A stretch of DNA of 64,000 nt from G963422745 sp965214285 (GCA_965214285.1 OZ243946.1:1798001-1862000); one strand, 5' to 3'. Counted from the first letter of the stretch, positions 15,684 to 24,368 are shown. The notes: generated from the sequence alone by a model not told the origin. Numbers and translations are program-made.

Positions 15684-16160
15684 ATGCACAGAACCCACGT
15701 TTCCTGCACCGTCAACGGCGACGACGTCGACTTCCTCTGCGACGACTCCACCTCGCTGCTCGACGCCCTGCGAGACGAGCTCGGCCTCACCGGGGCCAAG
15801 GAGGGCTGCGGCACCGGCGACTGTGGCGCCTGCACAGTGCTCGTCGACGGCAAGGTCAACTGCTCGTGCCTGATGTTCGCCCCCGAGGCGCAGGGCCGCG
15901 TCATCGCCACCGTGGAGGGCCTGGCCGGCGTCGACAGCCTCCATCCGCTGCAGCAGGCCTTCCTCGAGGGCGCTGCGCTGCAGTGCGGGGTGTGCACCCC
16001 CGGCTTCCTGATGACGGCCAAGGCGCTGCTGGACGACAACCCCGACCCCACCGAGACCGAGATCCGCTACGCGCTGGCGGGCAACCTCTGCCGCTGCACC
16101 GGCTACGACAAGATCGTCCGCTCCGTGCAGGAAGCGGCCGTGGCGCTGAAAGGAGCCTGA
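15684..16160 (+). CDS. Molybdenum hydroxylase [2Fe-2S] (small) subunit
   Basis: 158 aa. The plant-type cluster is bound by EGCGTGDCGACTVL (with the earlier Cys pattern), and the C-terminal helical cluster domain by CGVCTPGFLM and NLCRCTGYDKIV. Length and order match the CoxS family exactly. It begins 2 nt after the FAD subunit and ends 2 nt before the large subunit, indicating one polycistronic message. It relays electrons from the molybdenum centre to FAD. Confidence 0.94.
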   Translation: MHRTHVSCTVNGDDVDFLCDDSTSLLDALRDELGLTGAKEGCGTGDCGACTVLVDGKVNCSCLMFAPEAQGRVIATVEGLAGVDSLHPLQQAFLEGAALQCGVCTPGFLMTAKALLDDNPDPTETEIRYALAGNLCRCTGYDKIVRSVQEAAVALKGA

Positions 16161-16162
16161 CA

Positions 16163-18412
16163 ATGGCCATCACCGAATCCCGTCCCGAGACCGCCGAGGA
16201 CCGCAAGCCCGCATACAAGTACGTGGGCACCCGGCCGATCCGCCACGACGGCTACGACAAGGTCATCGGCAAGGCCCGCTTCGCCGCGGACCTGAGCCTG
16301 CCCGGGCAGCTGCACGGGGCGTTCCTGCGCTCGCCGCACGCCCACGCCCGCATCGTGTCGGTCGACACCTCCGCCGCTGAGGCCATGCCCGGCGTGCGTG
16401 CGGTGGTCACCGGCGACGACTTCCCGATGCTCGACGCGACCCATCCCGAGTTCGACGTGTCGGTCAACGTGATGGCCCGCGACACCGTGTTCTACAACGG
16501 CCACCCGCTGGCGGCGGTGGCGGCGACCAGCAAGGCCGAGGCCGAGGCGGCCGCGGCAGCCATCGAAGTGCAATACGAGCTGCTGCCCGCGGTGCTCAGC
16601 ATCGACGAGTCGATGGCCGACGGTGCCCCGCTGGCCAACCACAACAACCAGACCAAGTTCCAGCCGCCCGGCGACCCGTCGAACCTGTCCACGATCACCG
16701 CCCTGGAGCGAGGCGACGTGGAGGAGGCGATGGCCGCGGCCGACGTGGTCGTGGAGCGCGAGTTCGACTGCGCCCACGTGCATCAGGGCTACATCGAGCC
16801 CCACGCCTGCGTGGCCGACACCGGGCCCGACGGCCGCTCCAGCGTGTGGTGCTCGTCGCAGGGCCACTTCCGGGTGCGCGCCATCACCGCGGACGTGCTC
16901 GGCTGGGACAAGTCCCGCGTGAAGGTGGTGCCCGCGGAGATCGGCGGCGGCTTCGGCGGCAAGACCACCGTCTACCTGGAGCCGGTGGCGGTACGGCTCT
17001 CGGAGAAGGCGGGCCGGCCCGTCAAGATCGTGATGTCACGCGAGGAGGTGCTGCGCGCCACCGGCCCCGCCCCGAGCGCCAAGGTGCGCGTCAGGATCGG
17101 CGCCACCGCCGAAGGCGAGCTCAGCGCCATCGACGGCTGGCTGGCCTACGGGATCGGCGGCTTCGGCGACTTCACCGGGATGATCGGGGCGATGTCGGTC
17201 GCCTCCTACAAGTTCCCCAGCCTCAAGCTCGAGAGCTACGGGGCGCTCACCAACACCCCCAAGACGGCGGCCTACCGTGCGCCGTCGGCGCCGCACGCGG
17301 CATTCGGGATCGAGTCGGTGATCGACGAGATCTCCCAGCGACTCGACATCGACTCGATCGAGCTGCGCCTGCGCAACGCCGCCGTGGAGGGCGACCTCAC
17401 CGCCATGGGCATGCCCCATCCCAGGATCGGCCTGGTCGAGTGCCTGGAGGCGATGCGAGACAGCGACCACTACCGCTCCGAGGTGCCAGACGGTGCCGCC
17501 CGTGGCCTGGCCGTGGGCTTCTGGTTCAACATCGGCGAGGAGTCCAGCGCCACCGTCAACCTCAACGAGGACGGCACCGCCACTGTGATCACCGGCTCGC
17601 CTGACATCGGCGGCTCGCGTGCCTCGATGGCGCTGATGGCAGCCGAGACCCTGGGGATCGACGTGTATGCGATCACCCCGGTCGTGGCCGACACCGAGGC
17701 CGTGGGCTTCACCGACGTGACCGAGGGCTCGCGTGCCACGTTCGCCACCGGCAAGGCGGTGGTCGAGGCTTGCCAGGACATGATCGGCCAGCTCCGAGAG
17801 CGAGCGGCGTCGATCATGGGCGTCGAGCTCGACGAGGTGGACTGGGTCGACGGCGAGGCCAGGGCCGAGGGCAAGGACCCGCTGCCGCTGGCGGCCATCA
17901 CCGCCCAGGCGAAGCGCACCGGGGGGCCGCTGACGGCCACGGCGTCGCTGAACGCCGCCGGCGCGGGTCCTTCGTTCGCGGTCCACTGCGCGGACGTGGC
18001 CGTGGACGCCGAGACCGGCGAGGTCGACGTGCTGCGCTACACCGCCGTGCAGGACGCCGGTACGGCCATCCACCCCAGCTACGTGGAGGGCCAGCTGCAG
18101 GGCGGCACCGCCCAGGGCATCGGCTGGGCGCTGAATGAGGAATACGTCTTCACCGAAGACGGTGCCCTCGACAACGCCTCGTTCCTCGACTACCGGATCC
18201 CGGTGGCCTCTGACCTGCCGATGATCGAGACGATCATCGTTGAGGTGCCCAACCCGGCGCATCCCTACGGCGTGCGCGGCGTGGGCGAGACCGGCATCGT
18301 GCCTCCCATGGCCACGATCGCCAACGCCATCAACCGGGCGACCGGGGTGCGCCTGACGTCGCTGCCGATGTCGCCGCCGAAAGTGCTCGCGGCCATCGAC
18401 GCAGCCGGGTAG
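16163..18412 (+). CDS. Molybdenum hydroxylase catalytic (large) subunit, non-canonical CoxL-like
   Basis: 749 aa from ATG 16163. Xanthine dehydrogenase-family features: EIGGGFGGKTT (molybdopterin cytosine dinucleotide region) and the C-terminal catalytic Glu in GVRGVGETGIVPP. The active-site loop reads AYRAPSAPHAAFG. It therefore has neither the AYRCSFR loop of form I carbon monoxide dehydrogenase nor the AYRGAGR loop of form II. It should not be called a CO dehydrogenase; an aromatic, N-heterocyclic or aldehyde substrate is more likely. Upstream are the FAD and iron-sulfur subunits, and 10 nt downstream is a MoaD-like gene. Confident in the family, not in the substrate. Confidence 0.88.
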   Translation: MAITESRPETAEDRKPAYKYVGTRPIRHDGYDKVIGKARFAADLSLPGQLHGAFLRSPHAHARIVSVDTSAAEAMPGVRAVVTGDDFPMLDATHPEFDVSVNVMARDTVFYNGHPLAAVAATSKAEAEAAAAAIEVQYELLPAVLSIDESMADGAPLANHNNQTKFQPPGDPSNLSTITALERGDVEEAMAAADVVVEREFDCAHVHQGYIEPHACVADTGPDGRSSVWCSSQGHFRVRAITADVLGWDKSRVKVVPAEIGGGFGGKTTVYLEPVAVRLSEKAGRPVKIVMSREEVLRATGPAPSAKVRVRIGATAEGELSAIDGWLAYGIGGFGDFTGMIGAMSVASYKFPSLKLESYGALTNTPKTAAYRAPSAPHAAFGIESVIDEISQRLDIDSIELRLRNAAVEGDLTAMGMPHPRIGLVECLEAMRDSDHYRSEVPDGAARGLAVGFWFNIGEESSATVNLNEDGTATVITGSPDIGGSRASMALMAAETLGIDVYAITPVVADTEAVGFTDVTEGSRATFATGKAVVEACQDMIGQLRERAASIMGVELDEVDWVDGEARAEGKDPLPLAAITAQAKRTGGPLTATASLNAAGAGPSFAVHCADVAVDAETGEVDVLRYTAVQDAGTAIHPSYVEGQLQGGTAQGIGWALNEEYVFTEDGALDNASFLDYRIPVASDLPMIETIIVEVPNPAHPYGVRGVGETGIVPPMATIANAINRATGVRLTSLPMSPPKVLAAIDAAG

Positions 18413-18422
18413 CGTCGCTGCC

Positions 18423-18668
18423 ATGGCCACGGTTCACCTGATGAGCGATCACCGGGTGTTCACCGCAGGAGAGGCCGTGGTGCAGGCGACGGGCGCCACG
18501 GTGGGCCAGGTGATCGACGATCTCGACGCCCGCTTCCCGGGGCTCGGCGATCTGCTGCGCCACGGCGCCTCGGCGGGCATCGACGGCGAGATCCACGCCG
18601 AGCCCGAGTACCTGGCCGTGGACGCCGACACGGTGATCTACTTCGTGGCGCCGCTCACCGGCGGCTAG
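18423..18668 (+). CDS. MoaD/ThiS-family sulfur carrier protein
   Basis: 81 aa, a beta-grasp ubiquitin-like protein with the functional C-terminal di-glycine (APLTGG). MoaD proteins deliver sulfur for the molybdopterin dithiolene, and position directly after a molybdenum hydroxylase large subunit fits that role. It could also act as a carrier for another thio-cofactor. The last gene of the hydroxylase operon, 10 nt after the large subunit. Confidence 0.85.
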   Translation: MATVHLMSDHRVFTAGEAVVQATGATVGQVIDDLDARFPGLGDLLRHGASAGIDGEIHAEPEYLAVDADTVIYFVAPLTGG

Positions 18669-18677
18669 GTTCGTGCT

Positions 18678-19793
18678 GTGTCTGACTCCGGCTCGGCTGT
18701 GCCGAGCACCTCGCGGCCCAAGGCGACGGTCGTCGCTGTATGGCTCACAGGAGTTGCAGTGGCTGTCGTGGCTGGGTTACTGTGGGCGAGTGGCGACGAG
18801 AACGCGAGCGGCAGCGACGATGAGATCGTGAGCGCATCAGATCTCGATCCGAGGATCGCCGAGTTGTTCGACGACGAGTCCCTGATCTCGCCGCTGAGCG
18901 CCCTGCTGGGCATCGAGATCGGCGAGGACGACTTCGCCGAGACGGAGCTGCGTGCGCAGCTGGTGCTAGAGGAGTGCATGGCCGAGAGGGGGTTCGTCTA
19001 CGTGCCCGTGACCGACCTGGCTGAGCCGGCCATGCCGCAGTCTGGCAACCCCTTGGATCTGCCGCCACTCACGCAGGTCCAGCAGGCCGGCTACGGCATT
19101 GCCGACTCGATCGAGCACGAGCTGGCCGCAGCGGGCGGCGATGCCGGCCCTGCGGCGGACCCCAACGACCAGATCCGTGCTGGCTTGTCCGAGGCCGAGC
19201 TGAGCGAGTACGAGCGGGCACTCAACGGCTTCTCCATGTCAGACCTCGAAGCTCTCACCGCCGACGCCGAATCCGCGGATGCGGAAGGCGGGTCCGCCAT
19301 TTCACAAGGCGACCTCCAGGCGCTTGCCTCTGAGGGCTGTCTCTTTGAGGCCTATCTCGAAGATGCCGATGTTCCCGGCCCACTAGCGACGGAGATGCTC
19401 TTCAGCGATGCCTTTGCCGAGTTTCAGGCAGGGATCGCGGCCGATCCCGCACTCGTCGAGCTCGAAAGAGGCTGGTCCGAGTGCATGGCATCCGAAGGCT
19501 ACGACTACGAGCTGCCAGATGACCCCTGGGCTGATATCCGAGAGCAGTCGGATCTGATCGTGGCCCATGCGTTGGAGATGAACCTCGCCTCCGCCGCGCC
19601 AGCCGTTGACGCCCAGATCGACGAGCTCAGGACCCAAGAGATCGAGGTCGCCGTCGCAGACTGGCACTGCAGCCAAGACCTGGCGGCGGGTTTCTCCGAG
19701 ATCAGCCGACGCCACGAGTTCGAATTCATCCAAGCCAACGAAGGCCATATCCTGGCCATCCTCGAAGAAAGGGAACCCAATGACCACAACTAG
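18678..19793 (+). CDS. Membrane-anchored exported protein, distant member of the Cys-Met...Gly-aromatic family
   Basis: 371 aa from GTG 18678. One hydrophobic segment (about residues 17-40, no lipobox Cys), then an acidic extracytoplasmic region. It contains EECMAERGFVYVPV, DPNDQIRAGLSEAELSEYER, SECMASEGYDYELP and a C-terminal EIEVAVADWHC helix ending HILAILEERE. These blocks align with the protein at 57398 and, more distantly, with the lipoproteins at 11.1, 12.3, 35.0 and 36.2 kb (same C-M-x-x-x-G-aromatic motif and final Cys-containing helix). It overlaps the phospholipase-like gene by 14 nt, so the two are probably made together. Function unknown. Confidence 0.7.
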   Translation: MSDSGSAVPSTSRPKATVVAVWLTGVAVAVVAGLLWASGDENASGSDDEIVSASDLDPRIAELFDDESLISPLSALLGIEIGEDDFAETELRAQLVLEECMAERGFVYVPVTDLAEPAMPQSGNPLDLPPLTQVQQAGYGIADSIEHELAAAGGDAGPAADPNDQIRAGLSEAELSEYERALNGFSMSDLEALTADAESADAEGGSAISQGDLQALASEGCLFEAYLEDADVPGPLATEMLFSDAFAEFQAGIAADPALVELERGWSECMASEGYDYELPDDPWADIREQSDLIVAHALEMNLASAAPAVDAQIDELRTQEIEVAVADWHCSQDLAAGFSEISRRHEFEFIQANEGHILAILEEREPNDHN

Positions 19794-20256
19794 AAGAAAC
19801 CGTAGCATTCTCCTGATCCTCGCGATCTTGACACTGCTGTACGTTCCCTCGGGATCGAATGCGCATACGGATCGATGGGCCGACTCTCACAGCGGAAATG
19901 ACAGACCATCAGACGTGTGGGATCAGGAAGATAGAGAGTACAAGCACGCAGGCCGTTGGGGTTGGGGGGTGAATGGCTGCACGAAGGTGCCAGACAGTAT
20001 CAGAGGTGTCTTTCATTTTGGGCATGCCTGCGATCACCACGATGGCTGCTACGGAGGACACTGGGCCTCGCGTCTTGGTTGCGACAATGAGTTCTGGCGC
20101 AATATGAGTGCTTCCTGCAATCACGATTGGCCGTGGTACAATTTCGTCTCCCGTCGCGCCTGCCGTAGGGTCAGGAATGTCTACTATGCCGGCGTCCGTG
20201 CGCTCGGGTACTGGGCGTACAACGGGTGGAGTATCTCAGGGCCAAGCGGCTGGTAA
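19780..20256 (+). CDS. Secreted phospholipase A2-like protein
   Basis: 158 aa from ATG 19780 (MTTTRRNRS), overlapping the previous gene by 14 nt. A Sec signal covers about residues 1-28 (LLILAILTLLYVPSGSNAH). The PLA2 signature CDHHDGC is at residues 84-90 with the catalytic His87-Asp88 pair, a following CDNEFWRNM block at 101-109 giving the second Asp, and six Cys (67, 84, 90, 101, 113, 128) able to form three disulfides. Length and layout match small secreted prokaryotic PLA2 enzymes, which hydrolyse the sn-2 ester of phospholipids with calcium. GC content is visibly lower than in neighbouring metabolic genes. The family is well supported; the activity is inferred. Confidence 0.85.
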   Translation: MTTTRRNRSILLILAILTLLYVPSGSNAHTDRWADSHSGNDRPSDVWDQEDREYKHAGRWGWGVNGCTKVPDSIRGVFHFGHACDHHDGCYGGHWASRLGCDNEFWRNMSASCNHDWPWYNFVSRRACRRVRNVYYAGVRALGYWAYNGWSISGPSGW

Positions 20257-20271
20257 GGCAGGGACTGTCGA

Positions 20272-20880
20272 GTGAGGCGGTGGTTGGCGCTCGGGCTTCT
20301 GGCGGCGGCGCTCGTCGCTGGCGCGGCTTGCGCTGACATAGACCCTGACACGCGGCCTTACGCAAAGTCGTCTCGCGATAACGCGGATCTGTCGACGGCG
20401 AGTGTGTTGGTCCCGCGGGATGAGCGATTCCGCAAGACGTGGAAGTTCCATGTTCTCGACTCACCCAACAACTATTCCTACAGCTCCAACTCGTCGGTCT
20501 CCTATAATCCGGACGTAAACCGTGAACTCTCCACGGGCGGAATCATGGTAAACGACAGCGCGGCGTGGGGGAGGAGAACGGATCGCGGCAGGTCGGAAGT
20601 CTCTGTTGACGTGCAGCGTGCAGCTTGGATGGACTCAGTGGATCCCGTGAACGCGAGCGCCTGTAAGGTTGTGGATGCTGAATTGCAGATCACGACGTGC
20701 AGGTATGGGGCCAGAAGCGATGGACCGTACTCTCCGGTGGCGGTACGGCGATTCGACGACATTGACACTGTCATTGTGGTGGAGACTGGGCATTATGTGG
20801 CCATAGATTACCTGTCCGGTGAATTCGACATCGTGCCGTTCGAGGAGGCCGCGAAGCGGTGGCTGGCGAATCCAATCTGA
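20272..20880 (+). CDS. Putative lipoprotein, tandemly duplicated family A, copy 1
   Basis: 202 aa from a GTG at 20272. Signal peptide with lipobox AGAAC, then DIDPDTRPYAKSSRDNADLS and a folded domain with DERFRKTWKFHVLDSPNNYSY and a C-terminal LSGEFDIVPFEEAAKRWL. Very similar to the protein at 21614 and related to that at 20859. It has two further Cys (ACKVVDAELQITTC), possibly a disulfide. It follows the PLA2-like gene by 15 nt. I do not recognise the family; it is an exported surface protein of unknown role. Confidence 0.7.
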   Translation: MRRWLALGLLAAALVAGAACADIDPDTRPYAKSSRDNADLSTASVLVPRDERFRKTWKFHVLDSPNNYSYSSNSSVSYNPDVNRELSTGGIMVNDSAAWGRRTDRGRSEVSVDVQRAAWMDSVDPVNASACKVVDAELQITTCRYGARSDGPYSPVAVRRFDDIDTVIVVETGHYVAIDYLSGEFDIVPFEEAAKRWLANPI

Positions 20881-21524
20881 AGGACTTCCTCAGTCGCCCC
20901 GCGGGCTGGCTCGTTGGCGGGCTGGGATTGCTGGTCGTCGGTGCCGTCGCGTTTGCGTTCTCAGGGATCGGCTTGTCGCATCCTCCAACGGCTGAGGAGA
21001 TGAACGGGACGGCTCGGCTGAACGCAGAGCAATCGGTCGCAGATGTGCTGGTGCCCATAGACGAGCGCTTCAGGGAGACTTGGGACTTCCATGTGCTCGA
21101 TTCTCCGGACAACTACACCTACAGCGCCAACGCCAACTCTGTCGAAGGTGTTGTGCCGGATCGCAAGCTGATGGCCTATGGCTACCTCGTCAACGACGTC
21201 GACAACTGGTCGGGCGGCTCCGTGCATGGTGTACGGGACATTGGGTTGGAATTGCACGAGTCGGCCCTGAGAGACTCGGCTGATCCGGATAGTTCGGACA
21301 AGTGCAGATGGTGGGATGCCGAGTTGCGGATTGTGCGCTGCGATTACGGCGGTCCTCCTGTATCCTTTGATCCGACGATCACTGCTGTGCGGCGCTTCGA
21401 CGAGATCGGGACGGTGATGATCGCTGCCACCTCAAACAAGGCCTCCCTGGAGTACCTCTTCGGGGAGTTCGAGATTGTGCCTATCGAGGAGGCCAGGGAG
21501 AAGTGGCTGGTCGACGCTCGATGA
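20859..21524 (+). CDS. Membrane-anchored paralogue of the neighbouring lipoproteins (family B)
   Basis: 221 aa from a GTG at 20859, overlapping the upstream gene by 22 nt. In place of a lipobox it has an uncleaved-looking membrane segment at about residues 15-40 (LVGGLGLLVVGAVAFAFSGI). The exterior domain shares DERFRETWDFHVLDSPDNYTY and FGEFEIVPIEEAREKWL with the flanking lipoproteins, so all three are homologues. Two Cys (DKCRWWDAELRIVRC) match the pair in the lipoproteins. Unknown function. Confidence 0.68.
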   Translation: MAGESNLKDFLSRPAGWLVGGLGLLVVGAVAFAFSGIGLSHPPTAEEMNGTARLNAEQSVADVLVPIDERFRETWDFHVLDSPDNYTYSANANSVEGVVPDRKLMAYGYLVNDVDNWSGGSVHGVRDIGLELHESALRDSADPDSSDKCRWWDAELRIVRCDYGGPPVSFDPTITAVRRFDEIGTVMIAATSNKASLEYLFGEFEIVPIEEAREKWLVDAR

Positions 21525-21613
21525 CTGCTTATGACGGCCGGGGTTCTGAAGCAGAAACTGCCGAATTGCCCGGACGGTTCGCCACCCGACGCCACCCAAG
21601 CGGCTGGTGAACG

Positions 21614-22234
21614 ATGGGGGTATCGGTGAGACGCTGCTTGGGGCTTGCGTTTCTCGTGGCCGTGCTCGCCGCTGGTGTGGCTTGCGGGGACATAGACCCG
21701 GACACTCGTCCCTACACTAAGTCGTCTCGTGAGAATGCGGATCTGTCGACGGCGAGCGTGTTGGTCCCGCGGGACGAGAGATTCCGCAAGACATGGGAGT
21801 TCTTCGTTCTCGACTCGCCTAACAACTACACCTACAGGTCCAACGTGTCGGTCTCCTATGACCCGGATGTGATTCGCGAGCTATCCACAGGCGGATCACT
21901 TGTAAACGACATTGAGACGTGGGGGAAAGGCACGGCACGTGGCAGAGCCGAAGTCTCTCTTGACTTGAAACGGGCGGCTCGGATCGATTCGGCGGAACCC
22001 GTTAACGCGACTGCCTGCGAGGTGGTGGACCCCGAGTTGCAGATTGCGGTGTGCGAGTATACGGTCAGGGACAATGAGCCTGATCAACGGTTGGCAGTAA
22101 GGCGATTCGAGGGCATCGACACTGTAATGGTCGTGGTATTCTCAGATGATGTCGGTCTCGAATACGTATCCGGTGAGTTCGACATCGTGCCATTCGAGGA
22201 AGCGGCAAAGCGATGGCTGGTGAATCCACTCTGA
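21614..22234 (+). CDS. Putative lipoprotein, tandemly duplicated family A, copy 2
   Basis: 206 aa. Lipobox AGVAC, followed by GDIDPDTRPYTKSSRENADLS. It is nearly superimposable on the gene at 20272 over its whole length (DERFRKTWEF, LDSPNNYTY, SGEFDIVPFEEAAKRWL). The start is MGVSVRRCLG; a second usable GTG lies three codons later and would match copy 1 better. The duplication evidently included the downstream family B gene, of which only the two ends remain (22213-22295). Confidence 0.7.
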   Translation: MGVSVRRCLGLAFLVAVLAAGVACGDIDPDTRPYTKSSRENADLSTASVLVPRDERFRKTWEFFVLDSPNNYTYRSNVSVSYDPDVIRELSTGGSLVNDIETWGKGTARGRAEVSLDLKRAARIDSAEPVNATACEVVDPELQIAVCEYTVRDNEPDQRLAVRRFEGIDTVMVVVFSDDVGLEYVSGEFDIVPFEEAAKRWLVNPL

Positions 22235-22295
22235 CCAACATTTCTAATGGAGTTCGAGATGGTGCCGATCGCAGAGGCCAGTGGATGCTCGATGA
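22213..22295 (+). pseudogene. Internally deleted remnant of a second family B gene
   Basis: The sequence starts like the gene at 20859 (MAGESTL, overlapping the preceding lipoprotein gene in the same way). After a few codons it jumps to a copy of that gene's final segment (GAGTTCGAGAT... to GCTCGATGA). About 580 bp of the middle is missing. This shows that a two-gene unit was duplicated and then decayed. Confidence 0.7.
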
Positions 22296-22331
22296 CGGTC
22301 GAGGGCGGGCGGGCCCGGCTGTGAAGCCGGC

Positions 22332-23657
22332 TCAGGTGGGGCGCAGGCGCGCCCCGCTGCGTGAGATCAGCGGGTACAGGCCCGCTGCCAGCAGCGACAG
22401 GGCCGAGACGCCGGCCCAATGGCTCAGGAAGTGGTAGTCCCAGGCCTCCACGATCACGCCCGACATCAGCCCCGCCACAGCGCCCGCCATTACCATCGTG
22501 AAGTCCGCGGCGCCTTGAACCGAGGCGCGCGACTCAACGCCGAACGAAGCGATGAGCAGCGCCGAGCCCGACAGGGTGGCGATCGACCAGCCCAGCCCCA
22601 CCAGGAACAGCCCGACGAACACGCCGGCGCTGTCCTCGGGGTCGGTGTGCGATGCCATCTCGCCGCCGACGAACAGCGTCACCCCAGCGGCCGCCACCAT
22701 CACCCCGGGCGGGAGCCTGTCGACCACCCAGCCCACCAGCGGCGCGAGCATGAACATGCCCACGATGTGCAGCGAGATCACGTAGCCGATGACCCGCACC
22801 TCGTGGTTGCCGTCGTCCATGTGCAGCGGCGTGACCGTCATGATCGCCACCATCACCGCCTGGCCCAGCGCCATGGCGAACACGGCCACAGCGGCAGGCG
22901 GGTAGCCCGCCAGCTTGGCGAACGACTCCCGAAGCGACGGCCCGGCCCGGCCGCCAGGCGCGTCTTGCGCGGCCTGGCCCGTCGCGGTGTCCCCGGCCGG
23001 CTCCCCAACGCGCTGCTGTGCCAGGATCAGCGGATCGGGCCGCAGCCGCCAATGGACGAAGGCCGAAGCCGCGGCGAACACCACGATGCCCATCAGGTAA
23101 GGCCCGGCCAGCTCGTCGAGCCCCAGCCAACGAGCCACGCGGCCGGTGCCGTCGAGGGCCACGGTGGGGCCGAGCACCGCGCCGATCGAGCTCGCCCAGA
23201 CCACGATGCCGATGTCGCGGCCGCGGTTGTGCGGCTCGGCGAGGTCCGCCGCCGCGTAGCGGGCAGCGAGATTGGCGGCCTGGCCCACGCCGATGCCCAC
23301 CACGCCCACCAGCAGCAGCGGGTAGATGCCCCAGACCACGGCCAGGAAAGCGCAGAGCGCGCCGAAGCCGCCCACCACCCAGGCGCCGAACAGGCCCGGC
23401 CTGCGCCCGTGGCGGGCCATGTAGCGGCCCAGCGGCACGGCTGCGATCGCTGCGCCGATGGCGATCATGGTGGCCGCCAGGGTCGACAGGGCGTCGTTGT
23501 CGGTGATGTCCTTGGCGGCCAGGCTGGAGGCCGCGAAGCCCGCCGCCATCCCCATCCCGGCGGGCAGCACCGAGCCGATCAGCACCCAGCGCGTGCGGGC
23601 GTGAATGCGGGCGGTGTCGGCTGGGGTGTCGGCTGCGGTGCCGGCGCTGGCGGTCAC
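22332..23657 (-). CDS. Major facilitator superfamily transporter
   Basis: 441 aa from a GTG at 23657, chosen because the first membrane helix (WVLIGSVLPAGMGMAAGFAASSL) follows about 20 residues later. About 12 hydrophobic segments, with an MFS loop 2-3-like motif GRYMARHGRRPGLFG and a central cytoplasmic loop rich in Gly/Ala around residues 215-240. Probably a drug or metabolite exporter; the substrate is unknown. It is convergent with the lipoprotein cluster and divergent from the SET-domain gene. Confidence 0.82.
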   Translation of the reverse strand: MTASAGTAADTPADTARIHARTRWVLIGSVLPAGMGMAAGFAASSLAAKDITDNDALSTLAATMIAIGAAIAAVPLGRYMARHGRRPGLFGAWVVGGFGALCAFLAVVWGIYPLLLVGVVGIGVGQAANLAARYAAADLAEPHNRGRDIGIVVWASSIGAVLGPTVALDGTGRVARWLGLDELAGPYLMGIVVFAAASAFVHWRLRPDPLILAQQRVGEPAGDTATGQAAQDAPGGRAGPSLRESFAKLAGYPPAAVAVFAMALGQAVMVAIMTVTPLHMDDGNHEVRVIGYVISLHIVGMFMLAPLVGWVVDRLPPGVMVAAAGVTLFVGGEMASHTDPEDSAGVFVGLFLVGLGWSIATLSGSALLIASFGVESRASVQGAADFTMVMAGAVAGLMSGVIVEAWDYHFLSHWAGVSALSLLAAGLYPLISRSGARLRPT

Positions 23658-23816
23658 CGGCGCAGTCTGACAGGTAGCAGCGCAATCCAGGGGATCAGCA
23701 CAGGCGGCAAGGCCCTGTCGCGAGCCGACGCCGGCCGAGCAAGCCGGCCCACCGCCGGCGCTAGCCGATGGCTTGCGGGTGCGGAGACGGGCCCTCGGCG
23801 GTGGCATGCTTCTGGC

Positions 23817-24368
23817 GTGGAGCGTGCCGAGGCTGAGCAAGCGGTGAGAGTGTGGCGCTCGCCGAAGGTCGAGCTGCGTCGGAGCCGCTTCGGCGGACGA
23901 GCGGCGTTCGCCGCGGAGCCCATCGAGCGCGACGAGCGGGTGGCCGTGAAGGTCGGCCACGTCGTCGGCTTCGACGAGGCGCAGCGGCTCACCGCCGAGA
24001 TCGGCGACTACTCGCTGCAGATCGACGACGAGCTGTTCCTGTCGCCTCGCAGCGCGGACGAGTACGAGACCATGGTCGTTCACATGAACCATTCCTGTGA
24101 GGCCAACGTGGGCTTCGCGGGCAACGTGGTCTACGTGGCGATGCGCGACATCGCCGCTGGCGAGGAGCTGTGCCACGACTACGCCCTGGCCCGCACCAAG
24201 CCCTATCGGCTCGACTGCGACTGCGGGACCCCATCGTGCCGCGGCCAGGTCACCGGCGCCGACTGGCGGCTCGCCGAGGTGCAGGACCGCTACCGCGGCT
24301 ACTTCATGCCCCACGTGCAGGCACTCATCGACTCGCTGCGCTCAGGCCCGGGCGCCCCGCAGACGTGA
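23817..24368 (+). CDS. SET-domain protein (putative protein-lysine methyltransferase) with post-SET motif
   Basis: 183 aa from a GTG at 23817 (VERAEAEQAVRVWRSP); a later in-frame GTG is also possible. It has the pseudoknot motifs of a SET domain: MNHSCEANVGF and GEELCHDYAL. These are followed by a post-SET-like zinc motif CDCGTPSCRGQ. SET proteins transfer methyl groups from S-adenosylmethionine to lysine. Its TGA overlaps the GTG of the next gene (GTGA), so it is translationally coupled to the MttB-like methyltransferase. Bacterial SET proteins are uncommon and their targets mostly unknown. Confidence 0.82.
   Translation: MERAEAEQAVRVWRSPKVELRRSRFGGRAAFAAEPIERDERVAVKVGHVVGFDEAQRLTAEIGDYSLQIDDELFLSPRSADEYETMVVHMNHSCEANVGFAGNVVYVAMRDIAAGEELCHDYALARTKPYRLDCDCGTPSCRGQVTGADWRLAEVQDRYRGYFMPHVQALIDSLRSGPGAPQT

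Noticed and set aside
16163..18412. Carbon monoxide dehydrogenase large subunit
   Set aside because: The active-site loop is neither form I nor form II, so the name would mislead.
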